64,000 nt of DNA from Chrysemys picta bellii (taxonomy: Eukaryota; Chordata; Testudines; Emydidae): contig NC_088805.1 in the NCBI RefSeq assembly GCF_011386835.1, positions 20,890,836 to 20,954,835 of the forward strand. Reading direction: 5' to 3'. The position numbers and the translations under genes were made by a program. Shown piece after piece: positions 43,681-56,669 of this stretch. The stretch's first letter is position 1; the number at the start of each line of letters is the position of its first letter. The notes under the pieces were generated by a model that was not told the origin of the DNA, did no database searches, and saw nothing but the letters and a program-made list of their open reading frames with translations.

Positions 43681-46270
43681 CCTGCCTCCCCCAAAGGATA
43701 GAAGCTTTAATATTGCAGTAGGTGGTGAAGGTGGCTTGTGATTCCCACATTTGATGGTTGGTGATTAGAAGTCTATGCAGCCATAGAATCAGTGCAGTAG
43801 CTTGGATTTGATATGCAGTACACAGCTAGCTCTTACCTAGCACCTTTGGGAATGAAATTAATGGGGGGTTTAATTCTTTACACATGCATTTCTGCTGCAT
43901 AGCCAAAACTAAATTGGAGTCAGTACAGGAAATCATAAAGTTCCCTGCTGTTTTTATGAGAACAGCATAATGTTTCATGTATGTTTAGTAGGAATGCTAA
44001 CATTCAAGTGTGCTGAATGGTGCATCTGCCTGCCCTGAACTGCAATTGCTACTCTCAAGTTCACTCAGTTATGAAATCAACCTCCTAAAACCTTTCTATG
44101 GGTTCAAGTGAATCCAGGGACTAGGGGACCTTTACACCCGTGTCAAACAGCAATTCAGCACAGCATGACAAATAGCTTAGACTTTCTCAATGGGAGCAGA
44201 GGGAGAGGTTAGTGCATCTGGATTATTTTTCTAATGCGAAAATGCTCCTTAAATGTAGTCAGTGTCATTCCTCGCTCTCTCAGGTTCAGTTTATAAAAGA
44301 ACTTCGTTCACACTAGCCCTTGAAAATCTCACTGGGAAAAATCCCCGGGTGCATCCTCCTGAACTAATTACTCAACTCATCCTAGTCACAGGTACTGTAT
44401 CTTCTGCCTACAGCATACAATACTGTGCACCAAATTCTGCCGTCAGCCCCCACTGGGAATGTAAACGAGAGCAGAATTTGCACTGCTGCCTTATCTCGGA
44501 CAACGGTGGGTAGCTTGCATGACACTGATGTCTAATCGATCTAGCAAGTGTTAAAACCCTATTGCCCATGGCCAGAGCTACCAGAGAAAAGGCACGCTGC
44601 AGCAGGCAGGCATGCGCTGGGCCTGTGCTCTGCTTGGGGTCACTATACAGAGCAGGTATACCAAACTCAGTCTGAGCTAAATGTGCTCCCACCTGCACCC
44701 CAGGCAAGCAGACTGCCTGTGTCCAGTGGGCTTAGTCTTTTTTTTAAAGTCGAAAGGGAGTTTTACTATTGACTTTAATGGACGCAGGATTGGGCCAGTG
44801 GTCTCTGCAGTGGGGACCCTCAGAAGGTTTACCTGGATATTGCTACTCAAAGGCACTGCAGCGCTCAGCTAATTAATCATTCCGACAACACTGTTTTTCC
44901 CCTCCCACCCATATTCATGCTTTGCACTCGCTGGGCTGAACATGTCTGAAGTTAATGGTTCACTTGCCGTCTGTACTGGCTCCACAGTCCCTACTGCTGG
45001 GGCTGCAAATCAAAAGGTTTGCCCTCTCAGTTCTGCAGAATGAGGGGTAGCGGGGGAGGGGCAGAAGTGCAGGGATTCCCAGCGGGGTGTGGATTATAGC
45101 AACATGACACTAAGGACTGATGGTTAGCATTGCATTGCTCTGCCAGGGAAGCAACACGGGGCAACTTTGTAGGGTGCTGTGGTCAAAATTACAGGGAAGT
45201 TATGGAGCAGATTTGGTTATACAGAGGGCCTAAACATGAAACAGGTACAGCACAGCCAGTGATGATGAAAGCTACTGGCCTTCCCCTTCTCCCCATGCCA
45301 ACGTGCCTCAGCCCTGCAAGAGGGCTACCTCTTTTAAGGGTGAAAATGGGAAGGGGCCAGTTGGGATGATGTTTTGTGGTGTGGACATCTGACTGCTACA
45401 AATAGCTGTCGACTGAGACCAGTCCTGCTTCTCAGCGGAATACTGCAATGCAGTGAATGAGACACACTGGTCACACCCTCTAATTACAGAGAAGAGAGAA
45501 TAATGTTTTTTAAAGTCTTAAATATAATGATAATTAATCAGGAAACAGCCATCTTGCCAGTTGTGTTGTATAATGTAAGGGTTGGGGGGGGGGGGGGTTA
45601 AGGTTAAACAGCAAATAGGTACTACTAAATTAACTCAATTTAAAAATAAAACAACTTACCTTAGCACACTGGAAATCTCCCATTCCCTGCTCCTTTCAGT
45701 GCTGAGAGGCAAGGTCCTCTATCTCAGTCCATTGGGCCCAGTCCAAAAACTAATGGCACAAAATTTCCCACTGAGATATCAACACCATTCACTAACCTGA
45801 GATACGGAAAAGATACAGAAAAGGATTGTCTAAGGCGCTGTTCTGAGAATCCATATGTTCTTGTACTGATCTGTACATATTTTGCTGTGTAAGCTCTTAC
45901 AGCTAATCAGAGTAGTCTTGAAAGCGAGCCCATATGCTGTTCTCAATATTTATCTTAATAGTTACTTTGCCTACCGTCCCTTCTGTTGGTCTTGGCTTTA
46001 CACTAGACATTGGTACTTTCTGCTCTATTTGCCTTATCTCTGGGTACCCTCAGAGAAGGCCTGGAGTTCCCCAGCTCAGGCTCCCTCTCACTGCTTTGCA
46101 TTCACTTACTCTCCAATTTCCAGACTTGAACTGACCCTCACATCAGCTCCCTCTAATGGAAATGGTCACCGTGCTTAAAAGGTTGCCGTATTAGAGACCA
46201 GGCATCTGCCATATCCTCATTCATTGCCCACCTACTAGTGTTGCAATGCCTTCAACTGCATTATTTATAT
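43681..46270. other. Intergenic DNA, no gene seen
   Basis: No exon-like pattern, long conserved-looking frame or clear element end was recognised. A G homopolymer sits at about 45584-45597. Confidence 0.4.
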
Positions 46271-46274
46271 AACT

Positions 46275-46520
46275 GTAGCATCTGGGAGCCCCAATCCTGG
46301 GCCAGGACCCCACTGTGCTAGGTGCTGTACAAACATAGAATGAAAAGACAGTCCCTGCCCCCAAAGAGCTTACAGTCTCAGTACAGGACAAGAAACAGCT
46401 GCTGGATACAGACAGACAGGGGAGCTCCAGGAGACAATAGTGGACAGCATGAAAGGTAGTTGTCTCAGCACGTTAGCTGCGTAACCATGGCCAACATTAG
46501 TTATTTTAAGCTGCCAGGAT
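46275..46520. repeat. Old dispersed repeat (amniote type)
   Basis: TAGCATCTGGGAGCCCCAAT, GACCCCACTGTGCTAGGTGC, then TACAAACATAG and GACAGTCCCTGCCCCCAAAG with AGCTTACAGTCT. I recognise this pattern as common in sauropsid genomes but cannot name the family with confidence. A second piece is at 34632. Confidence 0.55.
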
Positions 46521-46898
46521 CAGTTCTCAGGAGCAAGAGCACAGCTGGTGAGCTGCTGGATTGAATTTTTAAAAATTTAGAGGTAACTTGAGATTTTTAT
46601 GTTAGAAATTTTTTTTCCCTTTAACATCCCAATATTAATGGTGGATGCCTATTTGGATTGTTTTTTCCCCCACTAGCCCAGGACTCATCTAATTTGGGGA
46701 TATCACCCAAAATATCAGTTACAATGTTTTGGCAGAAACAGACATACATCTCACAATCAATGGGTCCAGAAGTGGATACTATAGCAGTTGTGTAATGAGC
46801 CTGAATCAAATCTAAAACAAGGACAGGAACCAGCAGGTGGTGCTCTTTTACAACAGAAGAGATCAGAATGTGACTGAAAAAAAAAAAAGAGAGAAAGT

Positions 46899-47033
46899 GG
46901 TTGAGGTAATATCTTTTACTGGCCCAACTTCTCTTGGTGGAAGGTACAGTGCAAGCTTTCAAGCTTCACCAAGCTCCTCTTCAGATCTGGGAAGGAAACA
47001 GAAGTTGGTCCAATAAAAGATATTACACCTACC
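46899..47033. repeat. Foldback repeat with GGTAATATCTTTTA ends
   Basis: The left arm GGTTGAGGTAATATCTTTTA..CCAACTTC (46899-46932) pairs with the right arm GAAGTTGGTCCAATAAAAGATATTACAC..ACC (47000-47033, here written in pieces). A single-arm copy lies at about 60318-60410. Sequence after 47033 (GGGACCAACACGGCGACACC) is part of the same repeat. Confidence 0.65.
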
Positions 47034-47089
47034 TTGCTTCTCACATAGCCTGGGACCAACACGGCGACACCACCACTTGAAAAAAAACA

Positions 47090-48840
47090 AAAAGGATGTG
47101 GTTATGGTTGTGTGTGTGTCTCTCTCTCTTTAGATGGCTCTGGATGCAACACTTCCTGTGAAAATTATTTGCAATTACCTGCCTCTTGATGCAGTCTGGT
47201 GCAACGCCACAGCTCAGCTATTGAACTGCAGGAGTAACTTTGAGACAGACGTGCTTTATACCATTGCCCAGAGAGAGGGAGTGAATAAGGTCACCAGAGG
47301 CAGCAGAGAAATCCCGTTGCTCCTACTTGTTAAGGTTTGATTTTCTCAGATCGGGGCGAGTTGCTAGACGGGCAATGGAAAGCCCTTCATTGCAGTGTTG
47401 AGGGGACAAAACCAAGACAGGGAAGCTTTGGTTACCGCATGGAGATGAAGGGAGGCAGCTCATGACTTTCACTGAGGCAAATCAATTCCCGATGCTAGAA
47501 GGCCTCATGGCAGTGGTTCCGCTACATAGAGGGTGATAGAGGATTGGTAGCCGGATAGGGGGATGAGCCCCCCCCCATTGCATCAGAAAGTCCAATTTCA
47601 CAGGGTCCCCCTGAGAACCACCATGCGTAGGGCTTGGGGAAGCAGAGCCTATTGATCTCCCACTATACAGTCCCCTGGCCCCTCCAGCCGGAAGCAGCAG
47701 GGGCACAAACCTACACATGCCCGAAAGCTGGAGCAGAAGCTACAGAATGGCACAAGGGGCAGAGAATAGGAGCTTTTCCCTTGTTGGCCTTAGAGAATCT
47801 CCACAGCAGGCATCAAAACTCAGCCCATGTTCACTGCATCCTGAACTCACTGTTTTGAGGTGGGAGTCCTGTTCCACTTCAGAATGGATGCAAGAACAGC
47901 ACATTCCCATCACCTCCTTGCCAATCTGTTCCTACCGTATGGAGGACCCAGCCAAACAGCCCTGCCATCTCTGCCAGACAGGTCTCAGCAACCCATGCCA
48001 CGTCACAGGCCTTAATTTTAATTAGATAATAGAAGGCTGAAATCTGACTAACCACTTATCATGCATCAGATAGGATGAACTGAAGAGCAGTGGAAGGGAA
48101 CAAATTATTTGCTTCTGCAATTTGCTCTAATCTTTTATTTGGCCGGAGAAATATTATTTATTTGATTTTTAAAGACGGTATAAAGGTTACAAGTTTGTTG
48201 TGAATTCCCCTCCCCACCCCAACCTCTCTTCAGACTCACACACTTCAAGGAGTGGACTCTGGCTTCTCTGCTTTAGCACCGGCCTCTTCAGTTTGTCCAT
48301 TTGGGGTTTTTGAGAGGACAGTGTTTTTAATGTTTAAAATGCATTTTATGCGAGATCAAGGGGATTACTCCTACTGCAGCTCCCCTAGTCCTGTGGAAAT
48401 TTACCATTTTAACCATAACCAAATTGTTTTGCCTTTGCAATATCTATACAGGGATGGTTAACAACTTGGTATATCAAGATCATAGCTCACATCTGAGACT
48501 TATACTAAATCCAGGGATAATTACCTTTCTTTTATACTGTATATTGCCTGACCTTTAACGGCTAATTGTCCAGGAAAAATTAAAAGATCAAACATCCACA
48601 ATGCTCCAATTCATACGTAATACAGAAGGCAGATTTTGTTTTTTATGTCAGAGGAAATAGACACTGATTCAGCAAACATAAACATGGGCCTAACTTTAAG
48701 TCCCGTAGACTTCAAATGGGAAAAAAAAAACCACTTAAACAATGTACTAAGTAGAGATGGATTTAGGCATATGCTTAAGAACTTTGCTGAATTGGGGCCC
48801 AACTGGGGATGTAGGGAGAGATTTTATATACTCTTGTCAA
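47090..48840. other. Intergenic DNA, no gene seen
   Basis: A 68-codon frame at 47134-47340 has no recognisable domain or splice context. No element ends were identified. Confidence 0.4.
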
Positions 48841-48841
48841 A

Positions 48842-49134
48842 GGGTCTGGCTACACTGCAAAGCAAAACCCTCAGCACTGAGTCTCAGAGCCCAGGTCAAT
48901 TGACTCAGATTTGCAGGGCTGGGGCTGCGGGGCTAACAATAGGAGTGTAGATGTTTGGGCTTGGACTGGAGGCCCAGGTTCTGAAACCCAGCAAGTGGGG
49001 AAGGTCTCAGAGCCTGGGCTCCAGCCCAAGTGGAAATGGCTGTACTGCTATTTTTAGCCCTGTAAGCCTGAGTTAATTGACCAGCGCTCTGAGATTCAGT
49101 GCCATGGGTTTTCCTTTGCAGAGTAGACAAACCC
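48842..49134. mobile_element. Harbinger-like MITE, family A copy 2
   Basis: Ends GGGTCTGGCTACACTGCAAA and CTTTGCAGAGTAGACAAACCC (inverted). Shares AGTCTCAGAGCCCAGGTCA and the CCAGGCTCTGG-like interior with the copy at 9693-10030. Confidence 0.65.
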
Positions 49135-49448
49135 AAAGTGTTTAGCTTTGTCTTGATTTCATGTTATTAGAGAGAGAGTTTGCATGCTGGGGGAACAGGG
49201 GGAAGTTAGCGCACTCTGGCAGTGGGAAGTACAGCTCTCTTATCTAATCGGGTTAGACATTAGCTGTGGGAGTTTGCCTGCATGCAGGGGTGCACCAGTT
49301 TAACATACAGCATGATTCTAAACCAATGCAAAAAGCTAAAGTTGACACTCTTATTTGGACTTATACCAGGCTTACCAGGGTTTAGCTTAAGTTGATTAAG
49401 AACAGGTTTAAACTTAATTGAAAATGTATATTGCAGTACATCACACTA

Positions 49449-49875
49449 GAGCTTGTCAAGTACCAGAAGTTCCCTTCCACAAGAAATTCCTATATTTAAA
49501 AAAGAATAGGTCCAATTTGGAATAGAAATGCAACATTTTCTACAAACAGAAAATTTGGAAAAAAATTGTTGACAATATCACTTAATTTCACTTACAATAT
49601 CACTTACAAAATCAATACAGAGTTCTTTTGATTCATTTCATTTTTCCATATTAAAATGTTAAATATATCCTATATACACAATATTAAATACATAACAATA
49701 TTTACATTAATTGGAGTAGAATATAAAAATAGAAATGAATCAAATCAACACTGTTGAAACAAAACATTTTGACTTTTCCCCCCATCAAAAAAATTGTCAC
49801 AATCAACACATTCATTTTGACACAATTGTGTTTTTCAATGGAAAATTGTTGCCAAATTTTCCAACCAGCTCTATC
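49449..49875. repeat. AT-rich MITE-like repeat
   Basis: Begins AGAGCTTGTCAAG and ends CAACCAGCTCT, short inverted ends; interior AAATTTTGGAA/TTTCATTTTTCC-rich. Related to the AT-rich repeats at 41.7 and 63.3 kb. Confidence 0.4.
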
Positions 49876-49879
49876 CAGC

Positions 49880-52010
49880 ACAACGGGGCCCAGTTGTCTA
49901 TGCACTATTGTAATACAAATAACAAGGACAAAATTCTGCTCATTGGGAAAAAAATAATTACATTAAAAATATAGGGAGATCCCTGCAACCAACAGGTCAA
50001 AATATTGCTGGTGGGCATTTCTGGTGCACTCACCCAATCCTCCTTTCTAGGAGCACACTGGAGAGGCTATACATCTGACAGACCCTTTGTACACAAAACT
50101 ACATGGTATCCACCTACAAACGCCCATTTGCATTGCACAGGTTGGGGGCGTTTCCGGTTTAATAGCCACATGCACCTTCTTACACCTTCCTTTGATACTT
50201 TGGCCCTCTAAGATTAGTGGAATTTAAACCCTGTCCTTTCCTTTTGGGCTGAACGATAGTGATGGCAGATCTGGTCTGAAGCAATGGCTCCATATTTGTA
50301 CTTCCAGCCAGTATAATCAGTCTAACCCATACATGTGCCAATATGTGGGAGATGGGCCTGAACACCCTGGAACTCAGGGGAACTGCTCACCCAGAACTGG
50401 GCCCATCTCTGATATGCACAGTTAAGACTTCCCTCTGAAACATGCATCCTTGTCGAACCTAACAGACCAGCAGCACAGCTAATTAGCCTGGCTTGAGGAC
50501 TATACATACTGTCTTCAACTGCAATGCCCAGACAGTTGTCCCAGCGCAGCCTGCTCCTACGTGAATCGCGTACTACTCTCCAAGCCACTTTCTCCTATCC
50601 TGTGCCTGACTGTTACGGCTCAGAATCACACATTCAGTAGCGGAGTGCTGCTGGTTACACAGGACTCAACACATGCTAGTTAGGGAGTAATACAGCATTC
50701 TATGGCACATCCTGCTGAGAAAGATATGCCCCACGCTGGCTTTGCAGCAAAGGCCTGACTGGAGTGATGTCCCAAATCCCCTGCCCATAAGGAGACCAGA
50801 TGTCCAAGAAGAGATACGTAGAAGCCCTGCTCAGCAGCTGTATGTGGGCTAGACAGCAAGGGAGCTGCTGCCACCTTTGAGAGAAAAATGCCAAATGATT
50901 ACATAGATTAGCAATGGTTCTGCTTTGTTCCTCACTGCTTTTAATGGCTGACCCGTTTAATGGCTTTAAGCTCTGCATGGAAGGCTAGGGGTAGGGTGTA
51001 AACTTGTGGCACGTGCCTCTCTGTGGAACTTTCAAGTTGAATGTCTTCTCCTTTCATTAACTTGGATGCGTTAAAGCTTTAAGAGACCATTTCAAGTTGA
51101 GTGCTCCCTCTAGGTGACACATTTGATCTACAAAGGCAGCCTGTCCAGTCTCATCTGGAAATGAGGCACAGCTGATTAAAGATCCACAGTAACTATATAT
51201 GAAATGTTACAGGTGTGCCTATTTTATTTTTAATAGTAATACATATGCCACAAAGCAAATATTTTAATATACTTGTAACTCATGCTTACAAAACCCAGTA
51301 TTAATAGCAAGCAAGTACTCAAGTCAGAAACGCTAGTATTAAGGCTGTACACTTAACCTTAACTCTACCCCTTTGCACTAAAATATGACTCCTATCATAA
51401 GAGAAAATCAGTTAATAAAAGATTTTTTAAAAAAATTTTTTAATATAGACAATGATAGTGGAAGTTTCAATATTTCAAGTCTTCAGCCTTGGCTTGATTT
51501 TTTTTTAACCTTGAGAAAGTTATTATGGAAGGAATGGTGGCGGATCATCATAGCTGGGGCTGAGCAGCGAGAAGATGGATGGATGGTGAGAGGCTGATCA
51601 TTGGAAGGTCAGCTGCTGACAGCTCCAAGTTAGTGATGGATCCGGAAGGCTTCTGAAAAGTCTGCGATGATGTCACTGATATTCAGACATGAGTAAATGG
51701 ATTTACTTTACTTTTTTAACGAGGGCTACAAAACAAGCCATGTGTGACTAAAACAAATTCAGTGGCATTAAAGTGATGAATATTTAGAGCTAAAAGGCCT
51801 TTAGAGTCAGATGTTCATAACCACACTCGTTTAGCATAAATATTAAAAAATGGAATGAGAAAGTTTCACCTTCCTAACGCCAAGTGTTAGGAACTTTCAG
51901 ATTCCTGACTGACCCAGTTTTTCTTTCAACTGGAGCTACTGTAACTCCAGGGGATCTTGATAATAGCTTTCCATGCTTCACAATTAGTGACACTTACCCA
52001 AGATCCCTTA
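49880..52010. other. Intergenic DNA, no gene seen
   Basis: Mixed-composition sequence with no recognised exon, RNA gene or element end. Confidence 0.4.
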
Positions 52011-52014
52011 ATTA

Positions 52015-52200
52015 AGCCTCCAAGCAACCCATTTTACAGATGGAGAAAGTGAGTCCCACAGGGGTGAAGTGACTGGCCTCAGGGCACAGACAGAGCCTGG
52101 AGCAAAACTAGTATTTGAAACTCCCAGGAGGGCCTGGTTCTCAGGCCAGCACTCAGCCCACACCCAACTTTCAGTCCCACATTCATCCCTGCTGGAACCC
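52015..52200. repeat. MIR SINE
   Basis: CCCATTTTACAGATGGAGAA then AGTGAGTCCCACAGGGGTGA and AGTGACTGGCCTCAGGGCAC follow the MIR core well. Confidence 0.7.
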
Positions 52201-53878
52201 CCCTGAAGCAAGTGATGAATTTAGCACAGCAAATCCACCAGCGGGGCGCTGAGCTGCTAGAGGTTGGAGGGGTTCACTGTGATAGGCTCATTTCTAATAT
52301 TTGCTGGATCGTGTGAGGAACAGTAGCCATACATATTTGTACTGCGGTAGAGCCCAAAGGCCCTAGTCAGGCCTGGGGCACGGTTGTGCTGGGCGCTGGA
52401 CCCACACACAGTAAGGAGACAGCGACAACCCCATGTGTACACTAACCCGAGAGATTTCAGTTCAGCCCCCTGAGGGAGACTGCCTCACAACACTACTGTG
52501 CATTTTGCCCTCCTGCTACACACGCCGTCCCCAGCTGGAGAATGACAGACGCTAACTTCCAGGGCTGTCAAGCCAGCACCTATCGACCACACTCCATTCA
52601 TGGCAGTATATTTAAGGCACACAGAGTCCATTAAAATCCAAGCAGTGGGGTTTGTCTGAATGGTGTTCATTCTCTGCCCACAAAATCCATTTTAGTCTAT
52701 TGGCCATTCTGCTGCACAATCTCCTGCGACCTGCCTGAACCACCCCTCCGGGTCCCCACCACAAAATCCATCAGTCGTTCAAAGTTCTTCAGCTACTAAG
52801 TCTGATCAGTTCCAAGAGCACCATCCATCAGCACAGACCTAAACAGTACGCTTCTAAGGTCAGCTCACTATAAAACTAGCCACAAAGCGTGGTTGAAGGG
52901 GAAGGCGGAGAACTATCACTTTTCTGATGGTAGTTTGAAGTAGGTGCTGTGTGGTTAAAATGTGCTTTGATTGAGTTAACTCCCCATTTAAAAAAATGGA
53001 GCTTAAAAAGAAGAAGGGATTTGTACATGTAGCTAAAGTTGGAACACTTGAACTTTGTAGCCTCTGGGTTTTCAAACACCCACCTCTTGAGCACTTCCTC
53101 GCTGGCACCACCCTCCCTTTGAACTCTGACAGTGGGCTGAACATGTTTTTACAGACGTGTTTACCAGCTAAGAAATATAAAATGGGAACAAAGCCAAATT
53201 TGCTGGAGAAATGTCTTGGCTTAAGTTTTTAGACTAAAAAAGCAACAGCTCTAAAATAGCTCATGATTGTCTGAAAGGCCGTGCAATTTACACGACTGTC
53301 ACCAAAATCCACGGGCCCCTCAAGCGCATTTTTAACACTTTTATAAAACAGAAGCGAGCACTGGTTTCCCTGGTGTTCATCCCTTCCCCTGTGGTTTGCT
53401 GCCTATGCACAGAGTCCCATGGACTCAGCAGAAAGTTGTAAAGCGCTGTTTACATGGTTCTTCTCTGAAGTTTGCTTGGCTGGAAGTTTTCCCCACAGTC
53501 CTTTAACTCCCCAAAGGGCAGCTTCAAAAGAAAAGCCCCGCCCCAGCCCGTGGTACTTTACAACATGCAAAGACTCTGCTACATACTGGTACAACTCCTC
53601 TAATTCGTGCCCTCACCATATCACAGGGAGTTGATGCACATCTCAGCTATCCCACAGAGCAAGGTTTTATACCCATTCAAAATAAATACATGGCTTCCGA
53701 GCGTGCCTCAGGATCTACACACGAGGCAGCAATGTATAGAGCGGCTAAGCCAACTGTTATTTCAATGTTTACATGAGCTTTGTTTTGGCTGGAATCGTGG
53801 AAGGCTGACCGGGCACACCTACAAAATGCTTGTCAAAACTGTGCCAAGAGAACTTTTTCCCATCTCTTTAAACTACAC

Positions 53879-54223
53879 CAAGAGTTCTCAAACTTCATTG
53901 CTCCGTGACCCCCTTCTGACAACAAAAATTACTACACGACCCCAGGAGGGGGGACCAAAGCCTGAGCCCGCCCAAGCTCCACCACCCCAGGGTGGGGGGC
54001 AAAGCTGAAGCCCAATGGCTTCATTCCCAGGCCGGGGGCCTGTAACCTGAGCCCTGCCACCCAGGGTGGAAGCCCTCAGACTTTGGCCCCGGGCAGTGGG
54101 GCTTGGGCTTCAGCTTCGGCCCGGGGGGTGGCGCTCAGGCTTCAGTCCCAGGCCCCAGCAAGTCTAACACCAGCCCCGGCGACCCCGTTAAAACGGGGTC
54201 GCGACCCAGTTTGAGAACCGCTG
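53879..54223. mobile_element. hAT MITE (TTCTCAAAC type)
   Basis: Ends CAAGAGTTCTCAAACTT and AGTTTGAGAACCGCTG with the 8-bp duplication AACTACAC (53871-53878, 54224-54231). The interior is GC-rich with CCCCAGG/GGGGC repeats. The left end has lost the standard CAG. Confidence 0.88.
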
Positions 54224-54514
54224 AACTACACTCTCTCAAGACCATCCTGCGCACTGAGCAATTCTGCTGAGAAAAGCAAGTCCCCGAACGAGTCAGCATA
54301 AACGAGAACTTATTCGCTAGCAGCATTTCAAGGAAAAAAACGTTCTCAGTGAGAGCCGGTATGAATCAAATTCCCTTCGGTGGGAAAGGCGGGGGTGGGA
54401 GATGGAACGGATAGCATTAAGCAGGGCTGACTAGAAAACAGTAATTGTGCTTCATGAAGAATTTCAAGGTTTAAACTAGCCCCTTTGAATTTTTTAATGA
54501 AAAAACACTAGAGA

Positions 54515-54670
54515 TCCAGACTAGCCAAGTGGTTAGGTCACTCACTGGGTATGTCGGAGAGACAGGTTCAAGTATGGCTTTGCAGCAACATCTTTCCATC
54601 ACAGAGCTCTCTAAATCAGGCAGAGCAGGGACTTGAACCAGGGTCTCCTGCATCTCAGGCACGTGCTCTA
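54515..54670. repeat. tRNA-like or palindromic dispersed repeat
   Basis: CTAGCCAAGTGGTTAGGTCA and GACAGGTTCAAGTATGG look like A- and B-box remnants, followed by an inverted CAGGGACTTGAACCAGGGTC. A related block lies at 63130-63275. It does not fold as an intact tRNA gene. Confidence 0.45.
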
Positions 54671-55309
54671 AGCATCTGGCTTTAGAATGAAAGATTGAGA
54701 ATCAGACATGCGCGCTCTTGCTCATACATACACAGGCACGTATGTTTCAGCTTTGATGAACCAGCATATTCTTGAATTACATTTCATCAAACTGTTCCCA
54801 TAGTTCCTATGTACTACAGCCCACACAAAGAACTAGGTTGCAAAGCCAACCATTCAAAAAATTAGGAAGTGCCAGAATTAAAGATGCCTGTGCAACCTTC
54901 ATTTACCCCGATGGCATTTCCTAGCTCTGAGTGCTTAACTTTGCAATTTAATAAGGTTCCTTTAATAGAACATTGTGTGTCATTTTCCAACTTTTAAAAA
55001 AAGCAAACTGGAAAAAACCCAGAAATTCCTTGATGTGGCCTCCGAGTGATACCCACGTGGGTCATAAGCAGGGGTGGAAAGTTTAGCTCTACCACACAGA
55101 GCTCTGTCACTGGAGCTAACTGAGTAACTGATAGCAGCAGGATGTTGTCATCCCCGATGAGAGCCGGCACGAGAAGGGGATGGAGAATACACTTTGCTGC
55201 TGGGGTTCACGGAGACTTGCCAACAGCAGAGGAATGGTGAGACTCAGGAATCTTGGATTGCGCTCTGGGGTCTGGACGGGAGTGTGCTCCAGTAGGCACA
55301 GACTTTTTA

Positions 55310-55740
55310 ACCCATTCCTTCCAAGTTTGACCCCTTCTACCCCATCCTCTCCAACCTATCTTGTCCCAGTTCCATACTTCTGGCTCCTCATCCCACTCCA
55401 ATTCTCAAGTAGCTAATCCCAATCTCTACTCCTCAAGATTCTCATCTCAGTCCCCATCTCTTTACACGGCAAGGTCTATTCTCACCCATCAGGACTCCCC
55501 ATCCCAATTTCCCTATCATTCTCTCCGCAACTCCTTGTTCCCGGGTCTCCTTGCCCAGCCAGTTCCAGTCTCCCACACCCCAACTTCAGTTTCTCTCCCA
55601 CCCACTCTGCCAGCCTCCAGTTTGTATCTCCTCCCACCAGACTCCTTGTCCCAATCTATTCTCCCTGCCCTTCCTGTCTCCCCATCCTCTCTCTGCATTC
55701 AAATCAGGCAGCGTCCTCCACCATGTGTTCATTTAGAACA
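55310..55740. repeat. Pyrimidine-rich low-complexity tract
   Basis: The plus strand is dominated by C and T with recurring CCCCATC / TCTCC / CCAGTCTC phrases. Frames through it are compositional artefacts. Confidence 0.75.
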
Positions 55741-56669
55741 GAGGTGACACAGGCTCCCTGCTCTCAGTTCTGATGCTTGGCCTTGCAGCAGCTCAGAGCT
55801 CCAACTACAGGGAAGTTCTGCTCAGCCCTGGGCTGGAACAGGCCCAGTACAGATGGAACCTTCCATGAATTTAGCTGCAAATCTCTAGCAAGTCTCTACT
55901 GAGCATTTGCAAGCTGCAATTTTTCAAAAGCTTATAGCTTGGCCAAATGTGGGCAGATTTTCATGGGAAAGGCAAGAGGCACACCCTTGGCACAAAGGCT
56001 ACCCCCTGCCAAATTTCAAGACCCTGCTCCAAAGGATGGGGGCACTAGAGCCTCTCAAAGGAAATGTCGACAGAGGTGGTTTTAACATGGGCAAGACAAT
56101 TAATTTTTCTTGGAAATATCAGAACCTTTTTGGCTGAAATTTCCTCTACCCCCTCCCCAAAATAACAACAAAAACCCCAGCCTAAGCCAGACACCTGGAA
56201 TAGAAAAGCCGGTAGATCAAGGGAATTTGTTACCATATCAATGAAATAAAGTTTTTTAAACGACCAAAAACCACATTTCTTATAAAAACGCTCAAAATGT
56301 AAAACACTACACACAACCCTAGTATTTGGGACATCACCTGACTATGTGCTTCTAACCTGCCCTCAGGCCTCTGAACCACGACATGTAATGTTAGCCTCAA
56401 AGTGCAGCAAATTGCTCCAGGATCCCTTAAAATGCAAATATTTAAGCATGGGGGGAAACTTTAGTCCACCAGGACTACTCATATGCATAAAGTTAAGTCC
56501 ATGTTTAAGTGCTTGCAGGACTGGTGGGATCTAGCTATCATCTGCTTATCACAGGGATTCCTCAGCTGTAAACGGATACTGACCTCCACTGATGAGAAGT
56601 GTTCAATAACAGTGAGGTATTATTAACGTTAATGCTACCAACTAAGTGATACTGGAGAACGGATACGCA

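Noticed and set aside
47134..47340. A 68-codon frame that looks protein-like in composition.
   Set aside because: No recognised family, no flanking splice signals and no neighbour exons; could be chance.
54515..54670. tRNA-gene-like A and B boxes.
   Set aside because: The arms do not form a cloverleaf and a related block recurs at 63.1 kb, so it is treated as a repeat.
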